Below, piece by piece: positions 25,725-38,273 of a stretch of 64,000 nucleotides of DNA. Under the pieces are notes generated by a model. The model was not told the origin of the DNA, did not search any database, and saw nothing but the letters and a program-made list of their open reading frames with translations. Both the position numbers and the translations under genes were made by a program. Origin of the DNA: Syngnathus acus (taxonomy: Eukaryota; Chordata; Actinopteri; Syngnathiformes; Syngnathidae); the NCBI RefSeq assembly GCF_901709675.1, contig NC_051098.1, forward strand, positions 3,856,000-3,919,999, written 5' to 3'. Each line of letters opens with the position of its first letter. The first letter of the stretch is position 1.

Positions 25725-28700
25725 GTACCTGCAATGAAGTGGAAGCAGCACCAACTAGCAAGCCGAGGGATTGTGCAACCAGAGAAGTGCTAATGGACAG
25801 CGCTATGAAGAGGAGGTAGCGGCTGACCTCAGGAGGTTGCTCAGTCATCCAGTACACAATGCTGCAATACATGATGGGGCAGATCACCTGAAACGACATA
25901 TTGTTATCATTAGTTGCTAGTTTCATTCCTACTTGACTATAATGCCTATAGTATAGTATTATTGATCTATCACCACTTGCAATGCTGCTGCCTGTAGTTT
26001 CTGCTTTTATTCATTGGACAGTCATAGCTTTTATTTATACTCACATTGACTATCGTAGATAGCATGTATCTTATATATTGACATGGGGGGCACCAGGCTC
26101 TTTTATAAATTGATAAGTACTTTATGCGAGCTTAACCCATTTGATATAGTACATTGACATTTTCAAATGATTACTTCTACAACATTATTAGAAAATTACA
26201 ACGTCCCATTTATGTTGAGCTATTTTTAGAGCAAGCCCGCGGGGTACTCACGTGGCCCTTGGGAGCTACCTGGTGCCCACAGACCATAGCTTTTTCTTTT
26301 GTACCATTCTGCTGACCAATCCTGCTGGGATCAGGTACCTGTTAACGATAATTGTGTTTCTAAGTTGGCATTGTAACTAAAATTTATGTGCACCTGTCAA
26401 TAACCTCCAGCCCTCCCTGTGTGGAGTTTGCATGTTCTCTCCGTGTCTGCATGGATACGGATACTCTGGTTTCCTCCCACCTCTCAAAAACATGCATGGT
26501 AGGTGATTGAGCACTCCAAATTGCCCCTACGTGCGAGAGCGGATGGTTGTTCATCTCTATGTGCCCTGTGATTGCCTGGCAACCAGTTCAGGGTGTTTTC
26601 CGCCTACTGCCCGATGACTGCTGGGATAGGCTCTAGCACCCCCCTTGGTATGGAAAGGTAGTTGGAAGTAATTAATCTTCTCATTGTCATTGTGCCTGTT
26701 CACTTGTCCCCACAAATGTTATGGTTTGATCACATGCTACAATAGTGACCATTGAACATTGCTAGTTTTTTTTTTTTAATTTGACCATTTTGTGGTGACC
26801 CACACTCACTGGGGGCCTTCAGCTTTGAGGGAGTGGTGGAAGTATGACACTTCTTGTATCAAAGGGATGATAGAGATCAAAAGCTGCAGAAAACCTGTTG
26901 GATGCTTGACTACATCTCAAGAATTTCCAAATTTACATTCCTGCAAGTGTGATTTACAGAGAATAGCCACCGAGATTTTACATGCTGCTCACTGACATGT
27001 GGCGCTATGTATTGGATTCAGGTTGATGACCCCTGCTGTAGAGTAATGTGGACATCTGATTGTTTTAATCTAAGGCTCAATTACTGCCAACCCACTTGGA
27101 ATGGAATATCAGCCACGGTCTTGGCCAGATAATAGGCTTTCAGGCTGTACCAGTAGTTCAGGTGCTCCCTCAGAAACACTGACATCTCCAGAGGAACTGA
27201 AATAGAAGAGACATGTACCTACACTGATTGACAGAATCATGAGAATGCCGAGGTGGCTGCTCTCTGTTCTTTTCTTTTTTAATACTCACAGGTTAACACA
27301 GTTGGCATGAGTGCTCCAAACATGAGGAAAAGCATTGAGAAGAAGAGAAATCCAGTGTTGTTAAGCACCTTGCTGGCATCATTACCAATGTTCAGATAGA
27401 GCAAGCCTATCACCACACCTATGACAATGTGGGACATCAGTCTGAGGTGGGTCAAAACCTGAAATCAGAGAAAAACTTGTATCTTTCATTGTAGTATGAC
27501 TATATTGGTATATTTATGCTACATGTTGAATAAGTATTTGTAGAGCATTATAATCAGTTACCTGGTCTCGACAAATGGTTATGAAGGTTCTCTTGAAGAG
27601 GATGCAGAACTGTGTCAGTGTGCTTGTAGCAAAAGTATGTCTCTCTATGTGTCCAGTATCCTAAGCAAAATTGAGACAGGCATTTTTTTTTTATTATTAC
27701 AGTGCATAATCTTAAGAATTAGACCTAATTTTGCGCCTGCTTACTTGTCCCCACAAAGACTATGGTTTCTTCAAGCAAGTTTTATTTTTTAAATATTATA
27801 TATTATATTTTAAATCAGCAGAGTTTACTCCTTCAAATCGAATCAATATAAATAAACTTGAAATTCATATCGCTTTTCTGACATACGACACAAAAGTAAT
27901 ATCCACAAAAGTAGTTTTATCCTTAATTGAGCTTCTCATTCTTGACTATAGTGTGTATAGTCGTTTAAGATTTTGGTTGTGTTCTTCGCTATGCTGTCAA
28001 ACAATCTATTTTCATAAAAAGCCTTGATTGAATTAAGCAGTGTGCTACTTTTTTTAGTTGAGGGGGGAAAAATCATGCAATTCAGAATTTGATGCACGGC
28101 AACACTTTGTTTACTGCCCACCTTGGAATGTTCTGTGGTATAGACCAATGAGCCATTGGTACCACGCTGGTTCTTTTTGTCTTCTGTTTCACACATTCCT
28201 CCTTGGACTGCTTCAAACAAAACTGGGTTCAGGTCTCCATACTCTCCTGATGTCACTTCAATGACTGAATCAGAATCAGGGAGATGTAATGTAAATCAAA
28301 AGGAGGGAAATATTAAGAGGTTTGATCATAAAAAAAGTCATAATAGACCTACTGAAGTCTGCAGGGTTATGATAGGTGGGACAGGAAAGTCCCAGCCTTT
28401 TCAAATAGGGAATAAGGTTGGGGCCTGTGCCTTTGTAGATACACTGACCCTGGCCGAGGATGTATAGCTGTGAAAGGACAAATTTGTTCAATTAATCGCT
28501 CTTTAGGGGAGGGAGATATGATGGAGGATAAATCTTTGCAAAACAATTTGTGGGGTGTGGGGGTTCCAAGCTATTTAAGATTCATGGAGAAGCAAAGGTC
28601 ACAAATACTTCGACAAACAATGAAGTTAAGTCAATATTTACTTTTCTCATAAATGCAATGAAAAGGTCAACAAGGTTATCTTGAGGACTGGTATGAAACA

Positions 28701-29768
28701 AGATCTAAAATAAAAACAAAAGTAATCCCAGAAACAAACAGGTTCTCAGAATGACTTCTCATGTTCTCATCCTGCGGTTGGATGAGTGACTCATATTGTA
28801 ACAAAGGCAACAGGGCAGGGCAAATGAAGGATGATTGATGAGTGTTGTGAGAACAAACAAAGAGATGGAAAAAAGGACAAACCAGGTAACAAAAGTGTGT
28901 GTCAAACCCTGAATGGGTTAACCAAATCACTTGGAAGAACAATTATAAAACATTTAATGAATTCATGTATACGGTACAAGTATGATCAAAAATTTGAATC
29001 CATGTTTGAGTGAGTGTGTGCTTCTTTGTGAAAAAATGTATACCTTGTCAAACATCTCAAAGAGTTTAGCGCTTGGTTGATGGATAGTGCAGATGATAGT
29101 CCTTCCTCCCAGCGCCAAACAACGCATGAGGGACACAACCTGATAACACGATGTGCTGTCTAAGCCACTGCAGAAGCAAACAAAACAAACTCAATGAGCA
29201 TAGGGAAAGTGTGGTGAAGAGAAACAGGCATGCTTATTCATCATTATCTTTGCAGTAAGGGACCATAACAACCAAAACATGTGTCACTTGTTAAATTGAC
29301 ATATTCTGCAAGTAACTCACTGCAACTAACCCGATTCACAACATCTGCCTAAAATGATGATGAATTAATATGACTGAATGCTATTTTTGTATAGGTTAAG
29401 GAATTTGTCAATGGAAAAAAAGTAGACTTGACTAACATGACCTCAGCATCGACTACAAATTAAATCTTGAGGTTGTTGAACCCCTATTGTAGATTATACC
29501 CCATTTTTTGTGACAATGTTTTAATTTATGACTGTACAAGTAAAATGTTAATTTGTGAGATATGGTCATCTAACGTCATCACTGTGACTTAAATAGTTTT
29601 CCAAAGAGCATGTTTACATCTGGAAGCTTCCAATATATGCAACATCAGAATTTTGGATTCTGTAACTATATGGAACTATTTTGTCTGTCTCACATGATAT
29701 ATATATATCAAAGTCAAAGTCTGCTTTATTGTCAATTTCTTCACATGCCAAGACACACAAAGAAATCG

Positions 29769-29821
<53 letters not shown>

Positions 29822-32519
29822 GTATATATATTTTTTTTTTATTTTTTTATTTTTTTTTTTTATTTTTTTATTTTTATTTTGTAATTTCCGTACCAAATTG
29901 TTATTACGCAATAAAATATATATATATATGCATCTGTCTGTATTTACACTGGATTTTTTTTACCTGGTGGGTTCATCAAAAAACATGACTGGTGGATTGT
30001 TGACCAGCTCAAGGGCAATGGCAAGCCTTTTACACTGACCGCCTGATAGTGAGCTGGTACGAGTATGAGCACACTCAAGAAGCCCCAAGGCAATCAGAAT
30101 CTCATTAACCTATCAAAGAAACATGAACATTAAGAGAGCAAAAAATCAATTGGGGGAATCCTAGTCGACATTAAAGCTCACATCCCCTTTCTTTGGCTAC
30201 GCTCAAAATGCCTCTGACCTCAAGCAAACGAATGCTAACATGGGGTGTCAGCGCATGGCAGTCCTTGGCAAAAGTCCTTGGTTGACGCCACGAGTGTGAT
30301 AATGATCAAATTTTAGCTTATTGGCACATCATTGTATGTAGAACATTACATTTTTTCAAAATGAACACACCACAGTTACTTTACTTTTGGTTCTCACTGT
30401 GACCACATGTAGCTATGTGTCAGATACCCCAAATATTAACACAGCAACATTACTTTTGAGCATGTAATAAATTGCCAGAATTTGATAAATTGCCCCTGTG
30501 TACTTTGTCTGTTTTCTTTTTAGTTTACCAGTTTTTTCTTCACATCCATAGACTCATTGAGCTTCAAGTTGGCTGATACCTGTAATATAATCACAACACA
30601 ATGCAAACAAAAAAGTGAATATCAGCAAGAACTTGCATTATGTAAATGTTTAAATATAATGTATAACTGCTTACCATCATGGCTTCTTGTGCAGTAAGAT
30701 GTGGCAGCAGTATGTCTTGTTGCATGATATAGCATGACATTTTCCGAAAAGACCTCAGGTCCCTGGGTCTCCCATTTACAAGGATTTGACCCTTCATTCC
30801 TTTTCCCCTAATCAGAATAAAAGATACATTCAAACGGGGACAGAAAATACCCACGTGCAAGAGATAAAATCAGTACAGTAATAAAGTTGCTATGAGGACA
30901 TTCATTTATTTATTTATTTGTTTAATAGTTTATAAATAATCTGATTTGTACTTGGTACTTTAAAAAGCGCTGATTTAAGTCATGGCAAAGACTATGGACA
31001 AAAACTTTAGCATTAGAGGTGGATTAGCTCACCTGTACCCTGCCAAAATGTTCATTAAGGTAGACTTTCCAGCACCTGAGGGACCCATGATTCCTATGAG
31101 CTCCCGACTGCAGAATTTCCCCGAGATGCTTTTCAATAAGGCTTTGAATCCTAATAAAAATATTGATAGAGATAGACATGGTATTGATCATTTAGGGATT
31201 CATATGCCGTACGTAAGCGGCTCGGTGGCGCACTGGGTAGCGCGTCCGCCTCACAGTTAGGAGGGTGCGGGTTCGATTCCACCTCCGGCCCTCCCTGTGT
31301 GGAGTTTGCATGTTCTCCCCGGGCCCGCGTGGGTTTTCTCCGGGCACTCCGGTTTCCTCCCACATCCCAAAAACATGCTTGGTAGGCCGATTGAAGACTC
31401 CAAATTGTCCCTAGGTGTGAGTGCGAGTGCGAATGGTTGTTTGTCTCTGTGTGCCCTGCGATTGGCTGGCAACCGGTTCAGGGTGTCCCCCGCCTACTGC
31501 CCGATGACGGCTGGGATAGGCTCCAGCACTCCCGCGACCCCCGTGGGGACTAAGCGGTTCTGAAAATGGATGGATGGATGGATGCCGTATGTAGAAACAG
31601 TAAATTAAAATTTCATCCAAGTCGTCAAGATATGAATGAAAATTGTTAATGGACAGCCTATGTTGTACAACATCCGTTTGTGAACAAGAAAGTGTAAGAC
31701 AAGTAACTGTAAGACTAAAAGTAATAAAGAATAAAAATACAGTGATCCCTCGCCACTTTACGCTTCACCTTTAGCAAATGCGCTACTTTGTGGGTTTATA
31801 AGCGACAGGTGAACGGCATCTAAACACACACTGATAGTGCGGGGCATGCCTCTGAGCAATGTGTGTCACTGCGGACGTGACTGGGTTTAAACACAGGAGG
31901 CGGTGTGTTTATATCGCGTGTTTGTTTAAATGCCTTGATAAGACATACGTATATTTCTACTTTGCGGAATTTTGATTTTTGTGGCTGGTTCTGGAACACA
32001 TCTCCAGCAATATATGAGGTATCACTGTAAATATAAAAGTCAAATAAAGAGGTAAATAAAAACATTATGTATAAAAAAAATATTTTTGTGTTCAATTTTA
32101 TGAGTTACTCATAACATTTCATTTCCAATTAATGTTTGGCTGTTATATTGGAGAATTAACATACACCACCTTCACAAGCTTTCACCGTTCAGTGAAAACT
32201 GATAAATGGAAGACGGACCAAACCAAATGGATGACTGACAAGACTATTTGGATGAAAGATGAGTTTAATGTGCATTACCTTTCCTCTTACAGCAAGATCC
32301 CTCCTGAATGGTGTAAGAGATGTTAATAAACTCAAGGTCTACAGGTGAACGTTTGGGTAGATGGGTGATGCGCTGTGCTTCTGTGATCTGGTTCTCAACT
32401 TTCTTTAGCTTCAGCATGGAAGTCTCCTGTTGCTGAGTACCTCCATTACAAATGATGCTGTCCTCTATGGAAACACTCACAGAGTCGGGTTCCAACGCCT
32501 TGTTATCCATACTGGTCTC
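21635..32519 (-). CDS. abcg4: ABC transporter G-family half-transporter ABCG4, complete coding sequence
   Basis: Coding exons in transcript order: 32510-32279 (ATG at 32510), 31150-31033, 30807-30675, 30579-30529, 30109-29964, 29167-29044, 28467-28353, 28264-28122, 27660-27562, 27458-27290, 27196-27096, 25887-25729, 22170-22052 and 21860-21635 (TAG). They total 1935 bases, 644 residues, near the usual ABCG4 length. The ATPase domain comes first: Walker [10 protein letters not shown] (residues 100-108), signature LSGGQCKR (199-206; Cys204 is usually Arg), Walker B VMFFDEP (219-225) and His256 in CTIHQPSAK. Six membrane segments follow, ending [12 protein letters not shown] and [25 protein letters not shown] and LDVEDAKLY favour ABCG4 over ABCG1. 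Both dimerise and export sterols to lipoprotein; ABCG4 acts mainly in neural tissue. A 3'-acceptor at 32520 implies at least one upstream non-coding exon, not located. One intron carries a 3.3-kb LINE. Confidence 0.95.
22227..25500 (-). mobile_element. RTE-clade LINE, near full-length but broken (RTE-B)
   Basis: It lies in the same orientation as abcg4, in the intron before the penultimate coding exon. The left end is the CATC tail. On the minus strand the order is 5' leader (ACCTTATCGTGG type, near 25485), endonuclease (LGTWNVTSL near 25060, [12 protein letters not shown] near 24640, [11 protein letters not shown] near 24475), reverse transcriptase ([14 protein letters not shown] near 23290, then [14 protein letters not shown]) and C-terminal [10 protein letters not shown] near 22460. 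The catalytic motif reads YADS instead of FADD and several frame breaks are present, so it cannot be active. No clear target duplication was found. Confidence 0.9.
25501..25727. repeat. Compound microsatellite (TA)n then (GA)n
   Basis: About 140 bases of TA repeats with a few CG/GT interruptions are followed by about 75 bases of GA repeats. The GA run, read as CT on the minus strand, starts immediately after the GTA of an abcg4 splice donor at 25728-25726. The left edge abuts the 5' end of the LINE at 22227-25500. Confidence 0.95.
26404..26655 (+). mobile_element. SINE fragment (5'-truncated, GGAT-tail family)
   Basis: Starts within the family core (CCCTCCCTGTGTGGAGTTTG) and runs to GGGATAGGCTCTAGCACC, lacking the tRNA-like head and the GGAT tail. 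It lies in an abcg4 intron. The rest of that intron, 25888-27095, shows nothing else recognisable. Confidence 0.8.
29703..29840 (-). mobile_element. LINE 3' tail beside (TA)n microsatellite
   Basis: Positions 29703-29775 are a second copy of the minus-strand LINE tail seen at 6303 (CTTTATTGTCAATTTCTTC, ACACACAAAGAAATCGAAAT). A TA run of about 65 bases (29773-29835) and a T-rich stretch follow. It is in an abcg4 intron. Confidence 0.65.
31216..31581 (+). mobile_element. tRNA-derived fish SINE, complete, with target duplication
   Basis: Full copy from CGGCTCGGTGGCGCACTGGG to AAGCGGTTCTGAAAATGG and a short GGAT tail. It is flanked by ATGCCGTACGTA (31204-31215) and ATGCCGTATGTA (31582-31593). 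It sits in the first coding intron of abcg4, opposite to the gene. Confidence 0.93.
31740..32027. mobile_element. Short inverted-repeat DNA element flanked by TA
   Basis: Ends CAGTGATCCCTCG and GAGGTATCACTG are imperfect inverted repeats, with TA immediately outside each. This fits a pogo/mariner-type non-autonomous element. It is 288 bp, has no coding sequence and lies in an abcg4 intron. Confidence 0.65.
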
Positions 32520-33280
32520 CTGTGAGCATAAAATAATAGTAAAAGCGATAAGTAGTTTGAAACGTTATTCCATTGGAAGTACATGAGTCAAATTATCAGG
32601 CGAGTTGCAATTCAAAATTGTCCCAAATTAAATTGATGCAGTTAATCTTTATAATTTGGCGACTATGCTTGCAATATGAGTTTTGCAATCCAATTCCATT
32701 CTCTTGACAAGACTCTAAGTAGCAGAAATATGTAGTCAAACTCTTGATCACACATCAATATGGAGCCATAATCTAACACTGTGTAAGCGGTTCTTAAGTC
32801 TGCGGTGGTACAGTAATTTGTCCACTTTGAGCCAGAGGTCTCATCTAATCTTTCATGGGTTTTTTAATCCTCTCTGGGATTAAAAACTTTCTTTTCCAGC
32901 CTTGATCTGTTGGGGGCAGGAGGGGCAGCAGTCACCTCCTTGGGAAAAATCTGCGGACTCATGTCCGATGCCAAGCTAATGTATGGGAAATGAATACTCC
33001 TTCACTTGCCCCCGACTTCACACTTAGACACATTCATTTTATTGACAGCATAGAGTGGGAGGTCTCAACCTTCGTTTTTAGGTGACAAAAGGTTCTGATA
33101 AAAAGAGAGCAGGGAACAGGGGAGACACATTTCATGCCAACATGTCACGAGTCAACCTGGGGAGTACTCTGGACGAAAGCCACAGTCTACGGGGAGAAGA
33201 ACTCAATGGCCCTGGATCACACCACCTCGAGTGCAATGTTACGCTTGAATCTCATTTGAAATGTTTCACCGCAACCAAAT
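32520..33280. other. Upstream flank of the abcg4 first coding exon
   Basis: A minus-strand splice acceptor (TGCTCACAG before GAGACCAGT) at about 32520 shows that the first coding exon is preceded by an intron. I could not identify the non-coding first exon or the promoter in this A+T-rich stretch. Confidence 0.4.
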
Positions 33281-34400
33281 GGACGAAATTGTTGGCACCC
33301 TTCTCTTAATAGCAGAAAATCCCACCGCGGTCACAAACATAACTTGAACCTGATGAAATAATGAAAGAAAACTGCATAAATTAACAAATGAAAATCATTC
33401 ATTATTTTATACTTGTGGTTGAGGAGAATTATTTTTGAAAACCAAACTCATGAAATAGGCCTGTACAGAAAAATTATGTTACCCCCAGAAGATAATACAA
33501 ATAATTAAACCATAGGAACTTGTTTCACCAAGGTTTGTCCACAGATGTCCTCAAAATTATAATCAGTCACGCAGCCTAAACATGAACCAGGGAAGCAAGT
33601 GAGAGCGTCGTCTCAGGGGATCATAAATTATGAACATGATAAAAGTAAAGACTCCAATCAGCTTGACGTTCCTGTGACTACGGTTGCACATACTATTCAG
33701 AAATTTAAGAACCAAAGGAATGTAGACCTCTCAGGTCATGGCCGCAGGAAGAAAACTGATGACAAATTAAAGAGCCAGATAACACACAAGGTAGCAAAAG
33801 AGCTCAGAACGACTTCCAAAGAAATTAAAGGTGAACTCCAAGGTCAAGGTACAAGTACATTAGTGTCAGATCACACCATTTGTCCTTGAAAGAAAAAATT
33901 ATAAAAACGCGAGACTGGAATTTGCCAAATTGGATGTTGACTAATCACAAAGCTTCTGAGAGAATGCTTCATAGCTTCATATTCAAAACTGCAAAACTGG
34001 AACTTTTTTTGTCATGTTTTGGGTGTCGAATCTGTCGTGATGAAATGATGAAGACTATCGATGTATTCTAGAGAGAAATGTGCGACCCAGTGTTCGAAAT
34101 TTTGCTCTCAGTTGCAGGTCATGGGTCTTGCAAAAGACCCAAAACACACAGCTAAAACTACCCAAGAATAGCAAAGTGTCGGACTATTCTGAAGTGGCTT
34201 TGTATGAGTCTTGATTCTAAACCCTATTGAAGCGATAAAAATAACTAAAACATGCAGTCAAAGAAAGCATCCTTCAAAGTTGAGAAAACTGAAGAAGTTT
34301 TCTCATGAGGAAAAGGTCAAAACACTTGCCCGTAGGGTCATTGAAAGTTAACAACATTTTTCATTGCAGTGATTGCCTCAAATGGTTGGGTAATATGTAT
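33281..34400 (+). mobile_element. Tc1-like transposon remnant with transposase N-terminal piece
   Basis: Begins with TTGTTGGCACCCTTC, a common Tc1 terminus in fishes. Around 33600-33890 an open frame reads like the helix-turn-helix part of Tc1 transposase (VPVTTVAHTIQKFKNQ, then GRRKKTDDKLKSQI and RTTSKEIKGELQ). Downstream the coding sequence is broken, and no right terminus was recognised. It shares a subterminal segment with 7421-7895. Confidence 0.7.
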
Positions 34401-34943
34401 ATTTCGATACATAGTATAGGTTACAAAGCTCAAAATATGCAGTTTTGCATCAAAGTTTGCAATGCAAAATTCACATTTAGTGCTCAACAAAACATTGAAT
34501 AGCACAACTGAGAATTAACTGCCAATCGGCCCAAAAAGCTTGTCTGGGATGCTAGTTTGCTGGCTAATAGTTCATTTACACATGTTGCACAGTTTCTCCT
34601 AAATTTGAAACTATCTCCTGTATGGTGGCAAATAAGGTACATTTGTTACAAGTGTGGTTCTCAGAAAGGGACAACAAGGAAACACTGATAAGCTGTGCTA
34701 ATTGCTAAGCTAATTCACGTAACAGTGTGGATTCTACAAGGTTAAAAAAAAAAAGGTTGGCTATCCCTACAATGGCAAACTGTAAGATAATCTACCGCGG
34801 ATGGCATCTTGTCATCTCCGGAACATTTTCAACTGCGGCTGTTTTACCACTTCAAGGCCTGGATGACTTATTAATGGAACAAGAAATGTTTCAGCCAACC
34901 ACAAAATCCTGAAGCCAAATGGTTAATTATAGGTTTGATACTT

Positions 34944-37900
34944 CCATCCATCCATCCATCCATCCATCCATCTTCTTCCGCTTATCCGGGGTCGGGTCGC
35001 GGGGGCAGCAGCTTCAGGAGGGACTCCCAGACTTCCCTCTCCCCAGCCACTTCATCCAGCTCATCCCGGGGGATCCCAAGGCATTCCCAGGCCAGCTGAG
35101 AGACATAGTCTCTCCAGCGCGTCCTGGGTCGTCCCCGGGGTCTCTTACCGGTGGGACATGCCCGGAACACCTCCCCAGGGAGGCGTCCAGGAGGCATCCT
35201 GATGAGATGCCCGAGCCACCTCATCTGGCTCCTCTCAACGTGGAGGAGTAGCGACTCTACTCCGAGTCTCTCCCGGATGACCGAGCTTCTCACCCTATCT
35301 CTAAGGGAGAGCCCGAACATCTCATTTCGGCCGCTTGTATCCGGGATCTCGTTCTTTCGGTCACGACCCATGGCTCGTGACCATAGGTGAGGGTAGGAGT
35401 GTAAATCGACCGGTAAATTGAGAGCTTTGCCTTTTGGCTCAGCTCTCTCTTTACCACGACGGACCGGTACAGAGTCCGCATTACTGCCGACGCTGCACCG
35501 ATCCGCCTGTCGATCTCGCGCTCCATCTTCCCCTCACTCGTGAACAAGACCCCAAGATACTTAAACTCCACCACTTGGGGCAGGATCTCATCCCCAATCC
35601 GGAGAGGGCATTCCACCCTTTTCCGATCGAGGACCATGGACTCGGATTTGGAGGTGCTGACCCTCATCCCGACCGCTTCACACTCGGCTGCGAACCGCTC
35701 CAGTGAGAGCTGGAGATCACGGCCTGAAGAAGCCAACAGCACCACGTCGTCTGCAAAAAGCAGAGACGCGATGCTGAGGTCCCCAGACCGGACCCCCTCA
35801 ACGCCTCGGCTGCGCCTAGAAATTCTGTCCATAAAAATTATGAACAGAATCGGTGACAAAGGGCAGCCTTGGCGGAGTACAACCCTCACTGGAAAAGAAT
35901 CCGACTTACTGCCGGAAATGCGGACCAAACTCTGGCATCGGTGGTACAGGGACCGAACCGCCCTTATCAGTTGGCTCGGTACCCCATACTCCCGAAGTAC
36001 CCTCCACAGAATTTCCCGAGGGACACGGTCGAACGCCTTCTCCAAATCCACAAAACACGTGGACTGGTTGAGCGAACTCTCATGCCGAGGGTATAGAGCT
36101 GGTTCACTGTTCCACGGCCAGGATGAAAGCCACATTGCTCCTCCTGAATCCGAGGTTTGACCTCCCGACGGACCCTCCTCTCCAGCACCCCTGAATAGAC
36201 CTTACCAGGGAGGCTGAGGAGTGTGATTCCCCTGTAATTGGAACACACCTTCCGGTCCCCCTTCTTAAAGAGGGGAACCACCACCAATCCAGAGGCACTG
36301 TCCCCGATGTCCACGCAATGTTGTAGAGGCGTGTCAGCCATGACAGCCCCACAACATCCAGAGCCCTTAAGAACTCCGGGCGGATCTCATCCACCCCCGG
36401 GGCCTTGCCACCGAGGAGTTTTTTAACTACCTCAGTGACTTCGACCCCAGAGATTGGCGAGTCCGCCTCAGAGTCCCCCCCCTGCTTCCACAATGGAAGG
36501 CGTGTAGGTGGAATTGAGGAGGTCTTCGAAGTATTCTCCCCACCGACACACGACGTCAGCAGCACACCATCTCCACTGTAAACAGTGACGTTGCACTGCT
36601 TCCCTCTCCTGAGACGCCGGATGGTGGAACAGAATTTCCTCGAAGCCGTCCGGAAGTCATTCTCCATGGCCTCACCAAACTCCTCCCACGTCCGGGTTTT
36701 TGCCTCAGCAACCGCCGAAGCCACGTTCCGCTTGGCCATCCGGTACCTGTCAGCTGCCTCCGGAGTCCCGCAGGCCAAAACGGCCCGATAGGACTCCTTC
36801 TTCAGCTTGACGGCATCCCTTACCGCCGGTGTCCACCAGCGGGTTCGAGGATTGCCGCCACGACAGGCACCAATGACCTTACAGCCACAGCTCTGGTCGG
36901 CCGCCTCAACAATGGAGGCACGGAACAAGGTCCACTCAGACTCAATGTCCCCCGCCTCCCCCGGGACGTGGGAAAAGCTCTGCCGGAGGTGGGAGTTGAA
37001 GCTCTTCCTGACAGGGGATTCTGCCAGACGTTCCCAGCAGACCCTCACAGAGCGTTTGGGTCTGCCGGGTCGGACTGGCATCTTCCCCCACCATCGGAGC
37101 CAACCCACCACCAGGTGGTGATCAGTTGACAGCTCCGCCCCTCTCTTCGCCCGAGTGTCCAAAACATGCGGCCGCAAATCCGATGACACAACTACAAAGT
37201 CGATCATCGAACAGCGGCCTAGGGTGTCCTGGTGCCAAGTGCACACATGGACACCCTTATGTTTGAACATGGTGTTCATTATAGAAAATCCGTGTCGAGC
37301 ACAGAAGTCCAATAATAGAACACCGCTCGGGTTCAGATCGGGGGGGCCGTTCCTCCCAATCACGCCCTTCCAGGTCTCACTGTCATTGCCCACGTGAGCA
37401 TTGAAGTCACCCAGTAGAACGATGGAGTCCCCAGAAGGAGCGCTCTCCAGCACTTCCTCCAGGGACTCCAAGAAGGGTGGGTACTTTGAGCTGCCGTTTG
37501 GTGCATAGACATAAACAACAGTCAGGACCCGTCCCCCCACCCGAAGGCGGAGGGAGGCTACCCTCTCGTTCACCGGGGTAAACCCCAATGTGCAGGCGCC
37601 CAGCCGGGGGGCAATAAGTATACCCACACCTGCTCGACGTCTCTCACCGTGGGCAACTCCAGAGTGGAAGAGAGTCCAGCCCCTCTCGAGAGGGCTTGTA
37701 CCGGAACCCAAACTGTGCATGGAGGCAAGTCCGACTATGTCTAGTCAGAACTTTTCCGCCTCGCACACCAGCTCGGGCTCCTTTCCAGCCAGAGAGGTGA
37801 CATTCCATGTCCCAAGAGCCAGCTTCTGCAGCCGGGGATCAGACCGCCAAGGTCCCTGCCTTTGGCCGCCGCCCAGCTTACACTGCACCCGACCCCTTTG

Positions 37901-38261
37901 GCCCCTCCCACAGGTGGTGAGCCCATGGGAAGGGGGACCCACGTTTCCTTTTCGGGCTGGGCCCGGCCGGGCCCCATGGGCGAAGGCCCGGCCACCAGAT
38001 GCTCGCCTTCGAGCCCCGCCTCCAGGCCTGGCTCCAGAGGGGGGCCCCGGTGACCCGCGTCCGGGCGAGGGAAAACAAAATCCATTTGTTTTATTCATCA
38101 TAAGGGGCTAGTGTGAGCCGTGCTTTGTCTGGCCCCTCACCTAGGACCCGTTTGCCATGGGTGACCCTACCAGGGGCATGAAGCCCCAGACAACATGGCT
38201 CCTAGGATCATAGGGGCACGCAAACCCCTCCACCACGATAAGGTGACGACTCACGGAGGGG
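34944..38261 (-). mobile_element. RTE-clade LINE, full-length copy with 12-bp target duplication (RTE-C)
   Basis: Bounded by GGTTTGATACTT at 34932-34943 and 38262-38273. On the minus strand: 5' leader near 38240, endonuclease starting [17 protein letters not shown] near 37800 and continuing to [12 protein letters not shown] and [12 protein letters not shown], a linker, then reverse transcriptase ([16 protein letters not shown] near 36040, SLLFADDVVLLASS near 35770 with the catalytic FADD) and the C-terminal [10 protein letters not shown]. One long open stretch (37720-36104) covers endonuclease and the start of the reverse transcriptase. A stop (TGA for CGA) near 37750, a frame change near 36110-36300 and small deletions make it inactive. 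This is the best reference copy for the family here. Confidence 0.92.
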
Positions 38262-38273
38262 GGTTTGATACTT

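Noticed and set aside
25441-25926. Open frames with IYIYIY and LSLSLS runs
   Set aside because: They read through TA and GA microsatellites. Only 25729-25887 on the minus strand is coding, as an abcg4 exon.
28640-28720. An extra abcg4 exon between 28467 and 29044
   Set aside because: The exon ending EMFDK joins directly and in frame to LYILGQ at 28467. The intervening sequence shows no ABCG similarity.
21635-32519. ABCG1 rather than ABCG4
   Set aside because: Several segments ([10 protein letters not shown] start, [30 protein letters not shown]) fit ABCG4 better, and the length of 644 is close to ABCG4.
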